DNA from: Methanosarcina sp. MTP4
Lineage (GTDB): Archaea; Halobacteriota; Methanosarcinia; Methanosarcinales; Methanosarcinaceae
NCBI RefSeq assembly: GCF_000970045.1
Contig: NZ_CP009505.1
Span: 3,000,808-3,064,807 of the forward strand
Direction: 5' to 3'
DNA length: 64,000 nucleotides
Below the pieces are notes generated by a model, which did not search any database, had not been told where the DNA came from, and worked only from the letters and a program-made list of their open reading frames with translations. The position numbers and the translations under genes were made by a program. Of this stretch, positions 24,784-33,798 are shown in pieces. Position 1 is the stretch's first letter. Every line of letters starts with the position of its first letter.

Positions 24784-27327
24784 TTATTCTCCTGCTGCTT
24801 CCTTTGCTGCCTGCACTGCCTGCAGTTTCCTGAGTCTCCTCATTTCCCTTATGCGCCTTACAATGATTTCGCTGAGATAGAGCAGGAGGGCTGCAAGGAG
24901 CACGTACATCTTCAGGCTCATTGGTTCCTGAACTTCCCGTTCGGAGTTTTGCCGGGCGTCTTTCAGGAGGAGAGCTCTTGCTTCCCTTGCGTCGTAGATA
25001 TTCCCGCCGGTTGCCAGGACCAGGGGTTCAACCTCTTTATTGATCCCAACGTCCCGGAATTCAAGGGGGTAGTTTACGGCAAGGGGATAGCCGGAGATGT
25101 CGTGAAGGCCGGGAGTGTCAGGGCTTACGGTGGTCTCGTAGATGTTCCTTCCCGTAAGGGCAAGGTCCAGAGCTTCCCCATCCAGTTTAAGCTTAGGAAT
25201 GCCTTCCTCGTACATTATCAGGGTAAGCTCAGCCGGGGTGCCGAGCCAGGTATCCGGCCCGTCAAGGACGGCTCCTTCTTCAGCCCGGGGGTTTCCGATA
25301 GCCCAGTTGCTCATGCCTGAAATTAGCCGCGCGTTCTTTCCGGAGTAAAGGACAGGAGCCCAGAGCCTTCCGCTTCCTTCCCCGTTGTCCGTGGAAAGGG
25401 CAGCTACCCTGCCAAGCCCGAAGCGCCAGGTGGTAAGGACAGGCTTTCCGGTAACCGTGATTATCAGGCGTTCGGCCCCGGCTTTCGGGGTAACGTCGTT
25501 GTAGCCGGTGATCATCCCGGTAACATTTCCGTCCACGTTTCGCGTTATGAAATGGTTAGGGGAATACACCAGGAGGGGGTAGGCGTCGAGTTCGAGTTCT
25601 TCTTCCTCGTCTTCTTCTTCCTCGGGGGGTTTTACTGTGGGTTCGAAATCAATGGTAGCCCGGGGATTATCTACCACCCTAGGATCTAAACTCTGGTATA
25701 CCCCATCTACTTCTTTCATTAACATTTCCGCATAGAGATTCCTTCTCGAATCATACTGAGAGCTGGCGCTTGATCTTATGTGTATGAAGTAAAAGTTTAC
25801 ACCCATCCCTTGCAGTTCTTTCGCAATTTCAAGACTTTCCGGGTAAGAGTCTTCTATCCCACCATCTGATAGAATGATAACATCGAGTTCGCCGTCTTCA
25901 CTTTCCAGTAAACTCTTTGCAGTTTCTAATCCTTCATCCAATGATGTTTCACTTTCTAAGTGTGGATTTAATTGTGAAATCTTTTCTTCAAGTAGCTGGA
26001 CATTGTAGGGCAAGCCCAGATAAACAAAACCCTCGGAAACATCAACGCCTGTACTCCCAAAGGCAACTACCGCCACATCTGCATCTTTTAAGTTTTCATT
26101 TTGAATAATCCATATTGCATTGCCCAAAATATCTGCAAGTGTCCCCTTTTCAACTTCACTTATGCCTTCTGCCACATTAACATCTTTCTTTAGAGTGCTC
26201 GGAGAGACATCCAAAACCAAAATAAGACTCCTTCCTCCCTTGAACTCGGAAGGTTTCGAGATGACAGGCAGGAGGGCTTCGAGGGAAGAGTTCAGGTAGT
26301 TCCCGTAATTATATGCCCCTTCTCCACCCACAACGATCAGCCCGTTACCGTCGCTGACATAGGTCTTGATCTCTTTTACTTCCTTTTCGGAAAGGGTGTT
26401 TATGAACCTGTTATCCAGCACAAGGGCTTTGCTGTCCTCGATCTTATCTGCTCCGGGATAATCGTTAACCACCGAGACCTCGTAGAGGTTGCTCAGGACC
26501 TGGCCAAGCGGGGAATCAGGCTCGTCCGTTACGAGAGTGATTTTCGGTTTCGGGACCACGTAGAGGGCTTTGTCGAACTCGTTATTGATATCGTTCAGGT
26601 CTTCCCCGTCAGGCTCGATCTCTACCCTGAGGTTATGGGCTCCGAGAGTGCCAAAAGCCCGGGTTATCGGAATAGTCATCTCCCGGGTATCCTGGGAAAA
26701 GTGCTTGCTCTGGAAAAGTTCCCCGTCCACGTAGACCTTAAGGAAATAACTGGCAAGTCCGTCGTTAGCCTGGGAAACCAGGATTTCAAACTCGTTCTCG
26801 TTTTCCACGACAACGGTCTTGTCCCCTAGCACCTGTACGCTGAGGTCGTTTACCTCGAGTTCGGGTTCAACCATGTAAACCCGGGTATCGGTTTCCCGGG
26901 CAAATTCCAGGGCTTCCGTAAGGTCTTTGCCTGCGTTATTGTTCCCGTCGGTCACAAGCACGACCTGGCTTCCGCTGCCCGAGTACTGGAGGACAGCGTC
27001 CCCGAGGCTGGTCTTGTCTCCCGTTAGCTGGATGAAGGTGGTGGGAGTCTTTGCGGTAAGGGCTTCGTAGAGGTCTGTGCCCGTTCCTTCCTGGAAAATA
27101 CCCATACTGCCGGTCTCGTCCGAGACCACGATCAGTGAAGGGTTGTCTTCACTAACGACATTCGACATCAGAGTGACAGGGGAAGCAAGGGCAAGGACCA
27201 GGAGGAAAGCGACCAGCATCCTCCATTCCACAAGCTTCGTTTTCGTATTCCGCAGGAGGTAGAACCCTGCAAGGATTACCGGGATTACCAGGAGCAGCAT
27301 TTCGGGCTGTTCAAGGGAGACGTTCAA
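24784..27327 (-). CDS. Large membrane protein with von Willebrand A-type domains (VWA protein 2)
   Basis: The 847-residue protein has two N-terminal membrane helices (about 10-26 and 36-54) and one near the C-terminus (LKMYVLLAALLLYLSEIIV). A first VWA-like segment (SLIVVSDETGSM) and a second, more typical one (LILVLDVSPSTLKK, with a DVSPS metal site and IILSDGG) flank a glutamine-amidotransferase-like region. An acidic run EEEEDEEEELELD follows. TTG 27327 overlaps the preceding stop by four bases, so translation is coupled. It is the last gene of the MoxR/DUF58/VWA operon. About 25670-26250 is markedly more AT-rich than both flanks, so the gene may be mosaic. Confidence 0.85.
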   Translation of the reverse strand: MNVSLEQPEMLLLVIPVILAGFYLLRNTKTKLVEWRMLVAFLLVLALASPVTLMSNVVSEDNPSLIVVSDETGSMGIFQEGTGTDLYEALTAKTPTTFIQLTGDKTSLGDAVLQYSGSGSQVVLVTDGNNNAGKDLTEALEFARETDTRVYMVEPELEVNDLSVQVLGDKTVVVENENEFEILVSQANDGLASYFLKVYVDGELFQSKHFSQDTREMTIPITRAFGTLGAHNLRVEIEPDGEDLNDINNEFDKALYVVPKPKITLVTDEPDSPLGQVLSNLYEVSVVNDYPGADKIEDSKALVLDNRFINTLSEKEVKEIKTYVSDGNGLIVVGGEGAYNYGNYLNSSLEALLPVISKPSEFKGGRSLILVLDVSPSTLKKDVNVAEGISEVEKGTLADILGNAIWIIQNENLKDADVAVVAFGSTGVDVSEGFVYLGLPYNVQLLEEKISQLNPHLESETSLDEGLETAKSLLESEDGELDVIILSDGGIEDSYPESLEIAKELQGMGVNFYFIHIRSSASSQYDSRRNLYAEMLMKEVDGVYQSLDPRVVDNPRATIDFEPTVKPPEEEEDEEEELELDAYPLLVYSPNHFITRNVDGNVTGMITGYNDVTPKAGAERLIITVTGKPVLTTWRFGLGRVAALSTDNGEGSGRLWAPVLYSGKNARLISGMSNWAIGNPRAEEGAVLDGPDTWLGTPAELTLIMYEEGIPKLKLDGEALDLALTGRNIYETTVSPDTPGLHDISGYPLAVNYPLEFRDVGINKEVEPLVLATGGNIYDAREARALLLKDARQNSEREVQEPMSLKMYVLLAALLLYLSEIIVRRIREMRRLRKLQAVQAAKEAAGE

Positions 27328-29201
27328 AGTTCACCCCTCCCGCGCACGATAAGGATTTCAAGTAGCAGTAGCAGGAAAAGAACTCCGATCAGGTAGTTAC
27401 TGATATCTTTTTTGGCTGTATAGGTATCTGAACGCACGAGTTTGGGCTCGTCATCCGCAACAGCCCGCTGGATAAGTTCCGAGGCGTCCACGGTGGTGTC
27501 CGATTCCCGGTCATCATAAAGGTTAACGGCTATTTTTTTGCCTGCGATATTATAGATCCCGACTTCGTCAAAGAGCACGCGGTTTGCAGTCAGGGTGCGG
27601 CTTGGGGTTTGTATATCCTCGGTCTTCGAAAGGGAGCTTACAGTTCCGGTCTCCAGGTTATAATCGGCAATGTCCCCGACACCTCCGAGCCACTCAATGA
27701 GCTTTATCCAGAAGACCGGGTATTCGGGCAGGTTGTGGAAATTGTTCCAGGCCCCTTCCTGGAGTTCGTCGTTGAAACCCAGGTAAAAGACGGTGCCTTC
27801 CCCTATCTGCCAGTAACTCAGGACAGGCACCTCGTTGTCAAGGACTGCCAGGGTGGTCGAACCTGTTCTCTCAGTGGCGTTCAGGTACTTCCTGACAGAG
27901 ATTTCCTCCGTCTTCACGTCCTTGGTAATACTGCTTTCCCGGACCTCCTCGACTTCCAGCCCGTCTTCAGCCTCTCCGATCCCTATGGGCTTTACAGGGA
28001 GGATCTTAATCAGGTCAACGTCGGTCTTTTCCGGAACAAAAGCCCCGCTTGCAATGAAAACCGCATTTCCTCCGCCTCTCACATAGCTTTCGATCCTTCC
28101 GACAGAACTGTTAGCTACAGGGGTTTCCTTCTGGGCAAGCACCACCAGGGTGTAGGCACTCAGGTCCGCAGGGACGTTATTCCGGACCTTGATTTCACTG
28201 TTTGGAAGCAGGGAGAGCGCGGTTTTTGAAGGCAGCTTCCCGTCATCCGTGATAAAGAGGATGTTTTGCAGGGAACTTTCCGGAATCGAGATATAGGCAC
28301 TGTTGTCCGCAGGGAGGTCGTCGTCTTCCGTAAGCATTACCCTGGTAATTCCTGGGTCCAGTTCTGCAAGCTGGAACTGTTTGGTCTCCCCCGCAGGGAC
28401 GGAAAGGGTAAAAGGCTTCGTGCTGCCCCCGGAAATTCCCCTGCCGGTCTCAAGTTCGACCTTTTCGGTCCGGGTATTGTAGTTCTTAACCACGCAGGTG
28501 TAGCTGTAGTCCCCGTCCGTTGCTTCGATCCAGCCGTTAATGATCCCCACGTTGTCCGCGGGCTTTCCGACTTTCACGAAATTGACCTGGATGCCGTAGG
28601 ACTCTGCCAGGTTCTTAGAAGCAACAGGGTCATCCCCTTCCCAGGAAGTGAAGTCCGAGATCACGATGATCCTCCCACCTTCCTGCGACAGGAGACGCAT
28701 CCCGGTGGTGACCGCCGCAGAGATGTCGGCAACCCCTGCCCCTTCCGGGACATTCTTGAGGGTGTCCTTAGCAGCCGAAGCTCCCCCGCCTTCCAGGACC
28801 AGCAGGGGCACGTTGGAAGCCAGGATGATGCTGTTTTTCTTACTGAGGTAAGTATCGGCAAGTCCCAGCGCATCTTCAAAGCGAGACTCAGTCTGCATGC
28901 TTGCCGAAGTGTCCAGGATGAGCACGGTATGTTCCCCGCTCAGGGGTTCTTCCGCAGTGTAGAAGTAGCCGGCGGCGGCAAGGGAAAGAAGGATCAGGAC
29001 CAGGAGTTGGGCCAGGAAGAGAGGGTCTTTTACGATCTTCGTGATCGAAGCGTAGACCCTTTTTCGCTCCCTCTCAATTTTCAGGACAAACATGAGAGAG
29101 GGAATTGAAAGCTCCGAAGGTTTGGGCCGGAGCATGTAGAGAATGATAAGAGGGATGATGCTCAAAAGGCCGGCAAGGGCAAGAGGGTTTGCAAATGGCA
29201 T
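27324..29201 (-). CDS. BatA-like membrane protein with von Willebrand A domain (VWA protein 1)
   Basis: This 625-residue protein begins with the BatA-type N-terminus (FANPLALAGLLSIIPLIILY, then LRPKPSELSIPSL), a second helix near 61-81, and a VWA domain whose metal site reads LILDTSASM with IIVISDFTSW further on. A long extracellular region and a C-terminal helix (YLIGVLFLLLLLEILIV) follow. In bacteria such proteins work with a MoxR ATPase and a DUF58 protein in envelope stress or protein assembly. Here the same partners lie immediately upstream (three-base gap to DUF58). Confidence 0.9.
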   Translation of the reverse strand: MPFANPLALAGLLSIIPLIILYMLRPKPSELSIPSLMFVLKIERERKRVYASITKIVKDPLFLAQLLVLILLSLAAAGYFYTAEEPLSGEHTVLILDTSASMQTESRFEDALGLADTYLSKKNSIILASNVPLLVLEGGGASAAKDTLKNVPEGAGVADISAAVTTGMRLLSQEGGRIIVISDFTSWEGDDPVASKNLAESYGIQVNFVKVGKPADNVGIINGWIEATDGDYSYTCVVKNYNTRTEKVELETGRGISGGSTKPFTLSVPAGETKQFQLAELDPGITRVMLTEDDDLPADNSAYISIPESSLQNILFITDDGKLPSKTALSLLPNSEIKVRNNVPADLSAYTLVVLAQKETPVANSSVGRIESYVRGGGNAVFIASGAFVPEKTDVDLIKILPVKPIGIGEAEDGLEVEEVRESSITKDVKTEEISVRKYLNATERTGSTTLAVLDNEVPVLSYWQIGEGTVFYLGFNDELQEGAWNNFHNLPEYPVFWIKLIEWLGGVGDIADYNLETGTVSSLSKTEDIQTPSRTLTANRVLFDEVGIYNIAGKKIAVNLYDDRESDTTVDASELIQRAVADDEPKLVRSDTYTAKKDISNYLIGVLFLLLLLEILIVRGRGEL

Positions 29202-29204
29202 TTT

Positions 29205-30086
29205 TCAGCGCCTCCTTCTCCTGATCGTATGGTAGAACGCATCAAAGATGGGAGTATCGCTCGTAAAGGTGTAGAACTCAGCCCCTACCTTCAGGCAGGC
29301 TTTCCTGATCCGGGCACTGTGGTCATCGAGCTTTTCCAGGTAGTTTCCCCTGAACTTTTCACTGACATAGGTCCTGATCTCTTCCCCGGTTTCCAGGTCA
29401 ATAAGCTTGCTGTTCCCCTCAAGGGGAAGCTTCTTTTCGGTCGGGTCCAGCACCTGGATCAGGATGAGGTCATGGTCCGAGAGCCTGTACACGGCAGATT
29501 CCACGGCTTCGGGTTCCTCAAGGAAGTCAGAGATAAGGATGACAAGGGACCTGGACTTGATCTCCCGGCTGTACTTTGCAACACTTTCGGCAATAGAGGT
29601 CCCCCCCGTAAGCTCGAGCTCGCTCAGGTGGTCGATTGTCCGCAGGAGGTTTTTCTTTCCCCTCCTGGGCTTGCGGATGTCCACATCCTCCCCAAAAGTG
29701 GAAATGGCGAACCTGTCGTTGTATTTCGTAACCATGTAGGCATAGCCAGCCGCGAGCATGGCCGCGTATTCGAACTTCGATGTCCCGTATCCGGGGTAGT
29801 CCATGCTTTTGCTGGAATCGAGCAGGATGTGGGTTGTAAGAGTCTTTTCTTCCTCGAACTGCCGCACATAGAGTTTTTCGGTCCGGGCATAGGCTTTCCA
29901 GTCGATGTCCTTGAGCTCGTCACTATGGTCGTACTCCCGAAACCCTATGGTATCAATGCCGTGTCCGCTCCGGGTAGAGGGGCGGTTTCCTGCGTAGACC
30001 GTGGACACACGCTTCCGGACCGAGAAGGTAAAGCGGTCAAGCTGCCTGAAAAAATCCGTTTCTATTTTTTGTTTTGTGCGGGTCAT
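29205..30086 (-). CDS. DUF58 domain protein
   Basis: The 293-residue soluble protein has the DUF58 signature STRSGHGIDTIGFREYDHSD followed by DIDWKAYARTEKLYVRQFEEE, and a degenerate VWA fold after it (HILLDSSKSMDYPG, LVILISDFLEE). DUF58 proteins are the usual partner of MoxR AAA+ ATPases. It sits between moxR (94-base gap) and VWA protein 1 (three-base gap). The N-terminal MTRTKQKIETDFFRQLDRF is a normal family start. The substrate of this chaperone-like system is not known in methanogens. Confidence 0.93.
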   Translation of the reverse strand: MTRTKQKIETDFFRQLDRFTFSVRKRVSTVYAGNRPSTRSGHGIDTIGFREYDHSDELKDIDWKAYARTEKLYVRQFEEEKTLTTHILLDSSKSMDYPGYGTSKFEYAAMLAAGYAYMVTKYNDRFAISTFGEDVDIRKPRRGKKNLLRTIDHLSELELTGGTSIAESVAKYSREIKSRSLVILISDFLEEPEAVESAVYRLSDHDLILIQVLDPTEKKLPLEGNSKLIDLETGEEIRTYVSEKFRGNYLEKLDDHSARIRKACLKVGAEFYTFTSDTPIFDAFYHTIRRRRR

Positions 30087-30180
30087 TCTGGATCTTCAAT
30101 CAAAAGCCGATTCCTGCCTGGATACTTCTTGCCTGGCTTCGTTCCTGCCGACTCAAAGATTTTACCGAAGGGGTCTCCCT

Positions 30181-31155
30181 TCATTTGACTTTCTGGAGGA
30201 TTTTTTCGACTGCCTCATCGGAGGTCATCCCGCTCCGTTCGGCTTCGAAGGTAAGGATTATCCTGTGCCTGAGTACAGGGTAGGCCATGGTATCGACATC
30301 TTCCTTGCTCACAAAGTTCCTGCCTTCAATGAGGGCGCGGGCTTTTGCAGCAAGGATAAGCCCTATGGAAGCACGTGGAGAAGCCCCAAATTCGATGTTT
30401 TCTTTGTCTTTCCGGGTCATTGTCACGATAGAAAGGGCACGCTGGGTGAGTTCGTCCGAAATCGGGACCTGTCTTGTGAGTTTCTGTAAATTGAGAAGGG
30501 TGGACTTGTCCAGGCCCCTTGTAACCTGCGGGACCTCGGATTTCGTGTAGCGCTTTACGATTTCCATTTCCTCTTCAAAGGAGGGGTATTCCAGCAGGAT
30601 CTTCAGGAGGAAACGGTCAAGCTGGGCTTCGGGCAGGGGATAAGTCCCTTCCATTTCAATGGGGTTCTGGGTCGCAAGGATGAAGAAAGGCCGGTCCAGC
30701 AGGTAGGTATCGTTTCCGACAGTCACCTGCTTCTCCTGCATTGCCTCGAGCAGGGCAGACTGGGTCTTCGGAGAAGCCCTGTTAATTTCGTCTGCAAGCA
30801 CGATATTTGCAAAGACGGGACCCGGCTCAAACCTGAACTCCTTACCTTTTTCTTTTTCCTCAATCACGTAGGTCCCTGTGATGTCGGAGGGCATGAGATC
30901 AGGAGTACACTGGATCCTGCTGAACTTCAGGTTCATTGCCTTTGAAATAGTGGAGATCATAAGGGTTTTTGCAAGCCCCGGATTACTTTCCACCAGAGCG
31001 TGCCCTTCACAGAGGAGGGCGATCGTGATCTGCTCCACTGCCTCTTTCTGGCCTACGATGACATTCCCGATCTCCTCAAAAAAACTCTTGAAAATCCTGC
31101 CCGCGTTCTGGTAGGTCATGGAGGCCTGCTCCGAATCTGCATCATTTTCGTACAT
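30181..31155 (-). CDS. MoxR-family AAA+ ATPase
   Basis: The 324-residue ATPase shows Walker A-like ALVESNPGLAKTLM, Walker B IVLADEINRASPKTQSALLEAM, sensor 1 FFILATQNPIEMEGTYPLPEAQ, and sensor 2 region GASPRASIGL, which together define MoxR. MoxR proteins load metal or assemble partners through VWA/MIDAS proteins. The Walker A motif has Asn-Pro in place of the more usual Val-Pro or Ala-Pro. ATG 31155 was chosen because GGGTGA lies 8 bases upstream; an in-frame GTG at 31167 overlaps that site. Upstream, a 13-bp tandem repeat separates it from the membrane-protein gene at 31487. Confidence 0.94.
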   Translation of the reverse strand: MYENDADSEQASMTYQNAGRIFKSFFEEIGNVIVGQKEAVEQITIALLCEGHALVESNPGLAKTLMISTISKAMNLKFSRIQCTPDLMPSDITGTYVIEEKEKGKEFRFEPGPVFANIVLADEINRASPKTQSALLEAMQEKQVTVGNDTYLLDRPFFILATQNPIEMEGTYPLPEAQLDRFLLKILLEYPSFEEEMEIVKRYTKSEVPQVTRGLDKSTLLNLQKLTRQVPISDELTQRALSIVTMTRKDKENIEFGASPRASIGLILAAKARALIEGRNFVSKEDVDTMAYPVLRHRIILTFEAERSGMTSDEAVEKILQKVK

Positions 31156-31232
31156 ATTATGCTTCACCCTTTCTGTCGTTTTCCGTTTTTTTCCTGCGGG
31201 GGCCCTTCCCGCCCCTCAGGATAATTCATAAC

Positions 31233-31375
31233 CTTGATGTGTTAACTTGATGTGTTAACTTAATGTGTTAACTTGATGTGTTAACTTAATGTGTTAACTT
31301 GATGTGTTAACTTGATGTGTTAACTTAATGTGTTAACTTGATGTGTTAACTTAATGTGTTAACTTGATGTGTTAC
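31233..31375. repeat. 13-bp tandem repeat, 11 copies, with an ordered A/G variant
   Basis: Eleven exact-length copies of cttgatgtgttaa (or cttaatgtgttaa) run from 31233 to 31375. The variable fourth base reads G,G,A,G,A,G,G,A,G,A,G from left to right, so a GGAGA group of five units appears to have been duplicated. The array fills most of the gap upstream of moxR, where the promoter or leader would lie. Confidence 0.93.
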
Positions 31376-31486
31376 AATAATGATTTTCCGGTTCTTACAA
31401 TAGGAATAAATTCGTTAGCTAGTATGATAGGAACTGATTTCCTACCCGGGCAATGGGAACCCAAACTTTTAGATAAATTTGTTATC

Positions 31487-32377
31487 TCATTCTTCCGCAA
31501 GTTCTTCAAAGTAACTCTGGATGATGCTCCTGTACCCTTCGGGGAGGTTGTCGTAATAGGCCTGGGAAGCGATAGCTTCGGGGTCGTAGGCTGCGGACTG
31601 GATAAACTCCTCGTCCCGCTCTTCCCCCTCTTCCTGTACGGTAAAGCCCTGTCCTGCCCCTGGAGGTATTTTCAGGTCCACTTCCGTGCCCTCCACCACA
31701 ATGACAGCAGGTTCCCCGAAGAGGTCTTCTCCGGGCTCTTCCTCGGAAGTCCCACCGCCGTCCTCCAGCGAGAAAAGGTCGGAATCCGAACCCGGGAAGG
31801 GGATGTCCTCGATGACCTCTTCCAGGTCCGTCGGACTGAACTCGCCCTGGTAGCCGGTCTCGGCAACATAGACAAGGACCACAACCGCACATACGATCAT
31901 GAAGAAGTTTTTTGCAAGCTTCTTCCGGTTCAGGAAAGCTGAAGATTTCACGGGCTTCGAATCGAGAATAACGCTGCCAATCAGGTCCTGGACAATGATG
32001 TTGTCAAGTTCCCGGTTGTCATAAGCGGTCCTGAGCCTTTCTTTCAGCACGGGGTACTTTTCCTCAACCAGGGAAATAGCATCCTTCTTACCGGTCCTGT
32101 AATGCCTGATTGCCGTTAAAGCCAGGGACAGGACAAAGGCTAGAGAAGCCATCCCGAGCGTCTCAAAAAAGATTTCAAAGCCTAAGAAATCGTATCTTGC
32201 ACCTGTATAAGGCTCAAAGACGGGGAACATGAAAAATATGTCCTGCATGTTGAAGACCGTGAAAAGGGCATACAGGATCAGGAACGCGGCAAGCAGGTCC
32301 GCCAGGAAATAGAAGCCTCTGTACCTCTTAAGGGCCGATTCGTGTTTAGTTACTATTTTTTCAATCTCGAGAGCCAT
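31487..32377 (-). CDS. Membrane protein of the MoxR cluster
   Basis: The 296-residue protein has about three membrane helices: near 22-42 and 70-90 (with charged N-terminus MALEIEKIVTKHESALKRYR), and AKNFFMIVCAVVVLVYVAE near 160. A long acidic, Gly/Asp/Glu-rich external tail follows (FPGSDSDLFSLEDGGGTSEE). A helical pair in the middle (VEEKYPVLKERLRTAYDNRE) resembles a family I have seen beside moxR in methanogens, but I cannot name it surely. It lies upstream of moxR on the same strand, separated by the 13-bp array, and likely belongs to the same system. Confidence 0.75.
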   Translation of the reverse strand: MALEIEKIVTKHESALKRYRGFYFLADLLAAFLILYALFTVFNMQDIFFMFPVFEPYTGARYDFLGFEIFFETLGMASLAFVLSLALTAIRHYRTGKKDAISLVEEKYPVLKERLRTAYDNRELDNIIVQDLIGSVILDSKPVKSSAFLNRKKLAKNFFMIVCAVVVLVYVAETGYQGEFSPTDLEEVIEDIPFPGSDSDLFSLEDGGGTSEEEPGEDLFGEPAVIVVEGTEVDLKIPPGAGQGFTVQEEGEERDEEFIQSAAYDPEAIASQAYYDNLPEGYRSIIQSYFEELAEE

Positions 32378-32399
32378 CCTGCCGCCTCTAAGTACCGGG

Positions 32400-32560
32400 A
32401 CTACGGTCCCGGTTATATAAATGTGATATGTAACTTTTAGTAATTATTAGCCTGTACTTTTAATGGTATAACTCTGTACTTTTAGTGATCTGAGCCTGTA
32501 CTTTTGTGTGATATTTTATTTTAAGATAGTGGCCTATACTTTATTTACATTATTCTTTTT
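32400..32560. other. Upstream region of the MoxR cluster with short direct repeats
   Basis: Four loose copies of (g)cctgtacttttaatg / ctgtacttttagtg lie between about 32430 and 32545 in AT-rich DNA upstream of the minus-strand operon. TATA-like sequence for the operon is probably here. Confidence 0.35.
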
Positions 32561-32623
32561 TTAAGTATGATACGGGCTTCTGCCTCTCTCTGGAGCTTTG
32601 TCCCCTGTCCCGGAGTCCGCGCC

Positions 32624-33505
32624 TTAAGCTTCCGAATTTCCTAAAGCCGGATATGAACCAAGGACTCTTAGGATATCAGCTTTTGCCTTAATATCTTCTA
32701 AGGCATCTTTTATAAGTGCATCGCTGGCAGAGCCCTCGAAATCGATGTAGAAATAATAGTCTCCAAGTTCCCTTTTGGAAGGCCGCGATTCGATCTTTGT
32801 CAGGTTGATCCCCCGCTCCGCAAAGGCCCCCAGCAAGCCGTAGAGGGATCCGGGACTGTCTTTAGCCAGGTAGGCGATCAAGGAAGTTTTGCATTGGATT
32901 CGTATCCGGTCAGATTCCTTACCCGCTCCCTTGCAGCCGGAAGGACTGCATTTTCCGGATACCTCAGCCCTCAAGACAATGAAACGGGTATGGTTTTCCT
33001 CCCGGTCCTGGATGTTGGAAAGCAAGACCTTCAACCCGTACTTTTCGGCAGCCTCGGGGGAGGCAATTGCTGCCATTTCCTCAAACTCCCCGGCAAGTCT
33101 TGCAGCATGGGAAGTGCTGCCCGTGCTCCTGAGTTCCGCGTGCGGGAAATTCACTTTCAGGAAATGCCTGCACTGGGCAAGGGCCTGGGGGTGGGAGAGG
33201 ATGACCCTGATGGCTTCAGGGCTGCCTTTAGAGAGCAGGCAGTGCTCGATTTTGACCACGACCTCCCCGCTTATTACTGCTCCGTCTTCCCGGAGGAGGT
33301 CCAGGGTTACACCTACCGAACCCTCGATGGAATTTTCGATGGGAATTACCGAAATATCCGTTTTTCCTCTGGCCGCGGCAAAAAAAGCGTCCTCGATATC
33401 CTCAAAATACCGCAGTTCCGCAGCTTCCAGGCCATTGTTACGCATCCAGAGCTTTGCCGCCCTTTCCGAATATGAGCCTTCGGGCCCCAGCACGCCGATG
33501 ATCAT
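32624..33505 (-). CDS. pheA: Prephenate dehydratase
   Basis: The 293-residue enzyme converts prephenate to phenylpyruvate for phenylalanine synthesis. The catalytic domain shows GVLGPEGSYSERAA, VIPIENSIEGSV and the active-site NHTRFIVL motif (Thr-Arg-Phe). The C-terminal ACT domain for feedback by phenylalanine shows SPGSLYGLLGAFAERGINLT and ESRPSKRELGDYYFYIDFEG; the ESRP motif is the regulatory hallmark. A short extra Cys-containing loop (GKCSPSGCKGAGKE) lies between the domains. It is monofunctional (no chorismate mutase) and appears to be transcribed alone. Confidence 0.97.
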   Translation of the reverse strand: MIIGVLGPEGSYSERAAKLWMRNNGLEAAELRYFEDIEDAFFAAARGKTDISVIPIENSIEGSVGVTLDLLREDGAVISGEVVVKIEHCLLSKGSPEAIRVILSHPQALAQCRHFLKVNFPHAELRSTGSTSHAARLAGEFEEMAAIASPEAAEKYGLKVLLSNIQDREENHTRFIVLRAEVSGKCSPSGCKGAGKESDRIRIQCKTSLIAYLAKDSPGSLYGLLGAFAERGINLTKIESRPSKRELGDYYFYIDFEGSASDALIKDALEDIKAKADILRVLGSYPALGNSEA

Positions 33506-33595
33506 TCAGTGCCTAAAAAGGGCGGATGGTAATAATATTTTTTGATCGCAAGAAACCGACGCAACCTGAATAGCCTTATCCTGCCGTTCTTGCCC

Positions 33596-33611
33596 CCGCG
33601 CTTCAGCGCGG
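33596..33611 (+). repeat. Dispersed hairpin element
   Basis: CCGCGCTTCAGCGCGG, a six-base stem with a TTCA loop, followed by CTTTTCCAGGAAAT. It lies in the gap upstream of pheA. Confidence 0.55.
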
Positions 33612-33798
33612 CTTTTCCAGGAAATAACGTACAGGAATAATGAAAGAAAACTTTGTTTCCATTTCTTTTCATTAATTTTACTTATTTTCACCTATTTTCA
33701 CCTATAGTCACGAGCGTAATTAATGCGACAAAAAACGATGTGTAATAAAGCAATTTATGTCGCATCAAATGAAGGCGTGACTATATTTTCACTTATAT

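Noticed and set aside
29229..30188. Plus-strand ORF of 319 codons
   Set aside because: Antisense to the DUF58 gene; no motif and shadow codon pattern.
20284..31375. CRISPR array
   Set aside because: The arrays at 20284, 24069 and 31233 (and the one at 6728) are head-to-tail repeats without unique spacers, and no cas gene is present.
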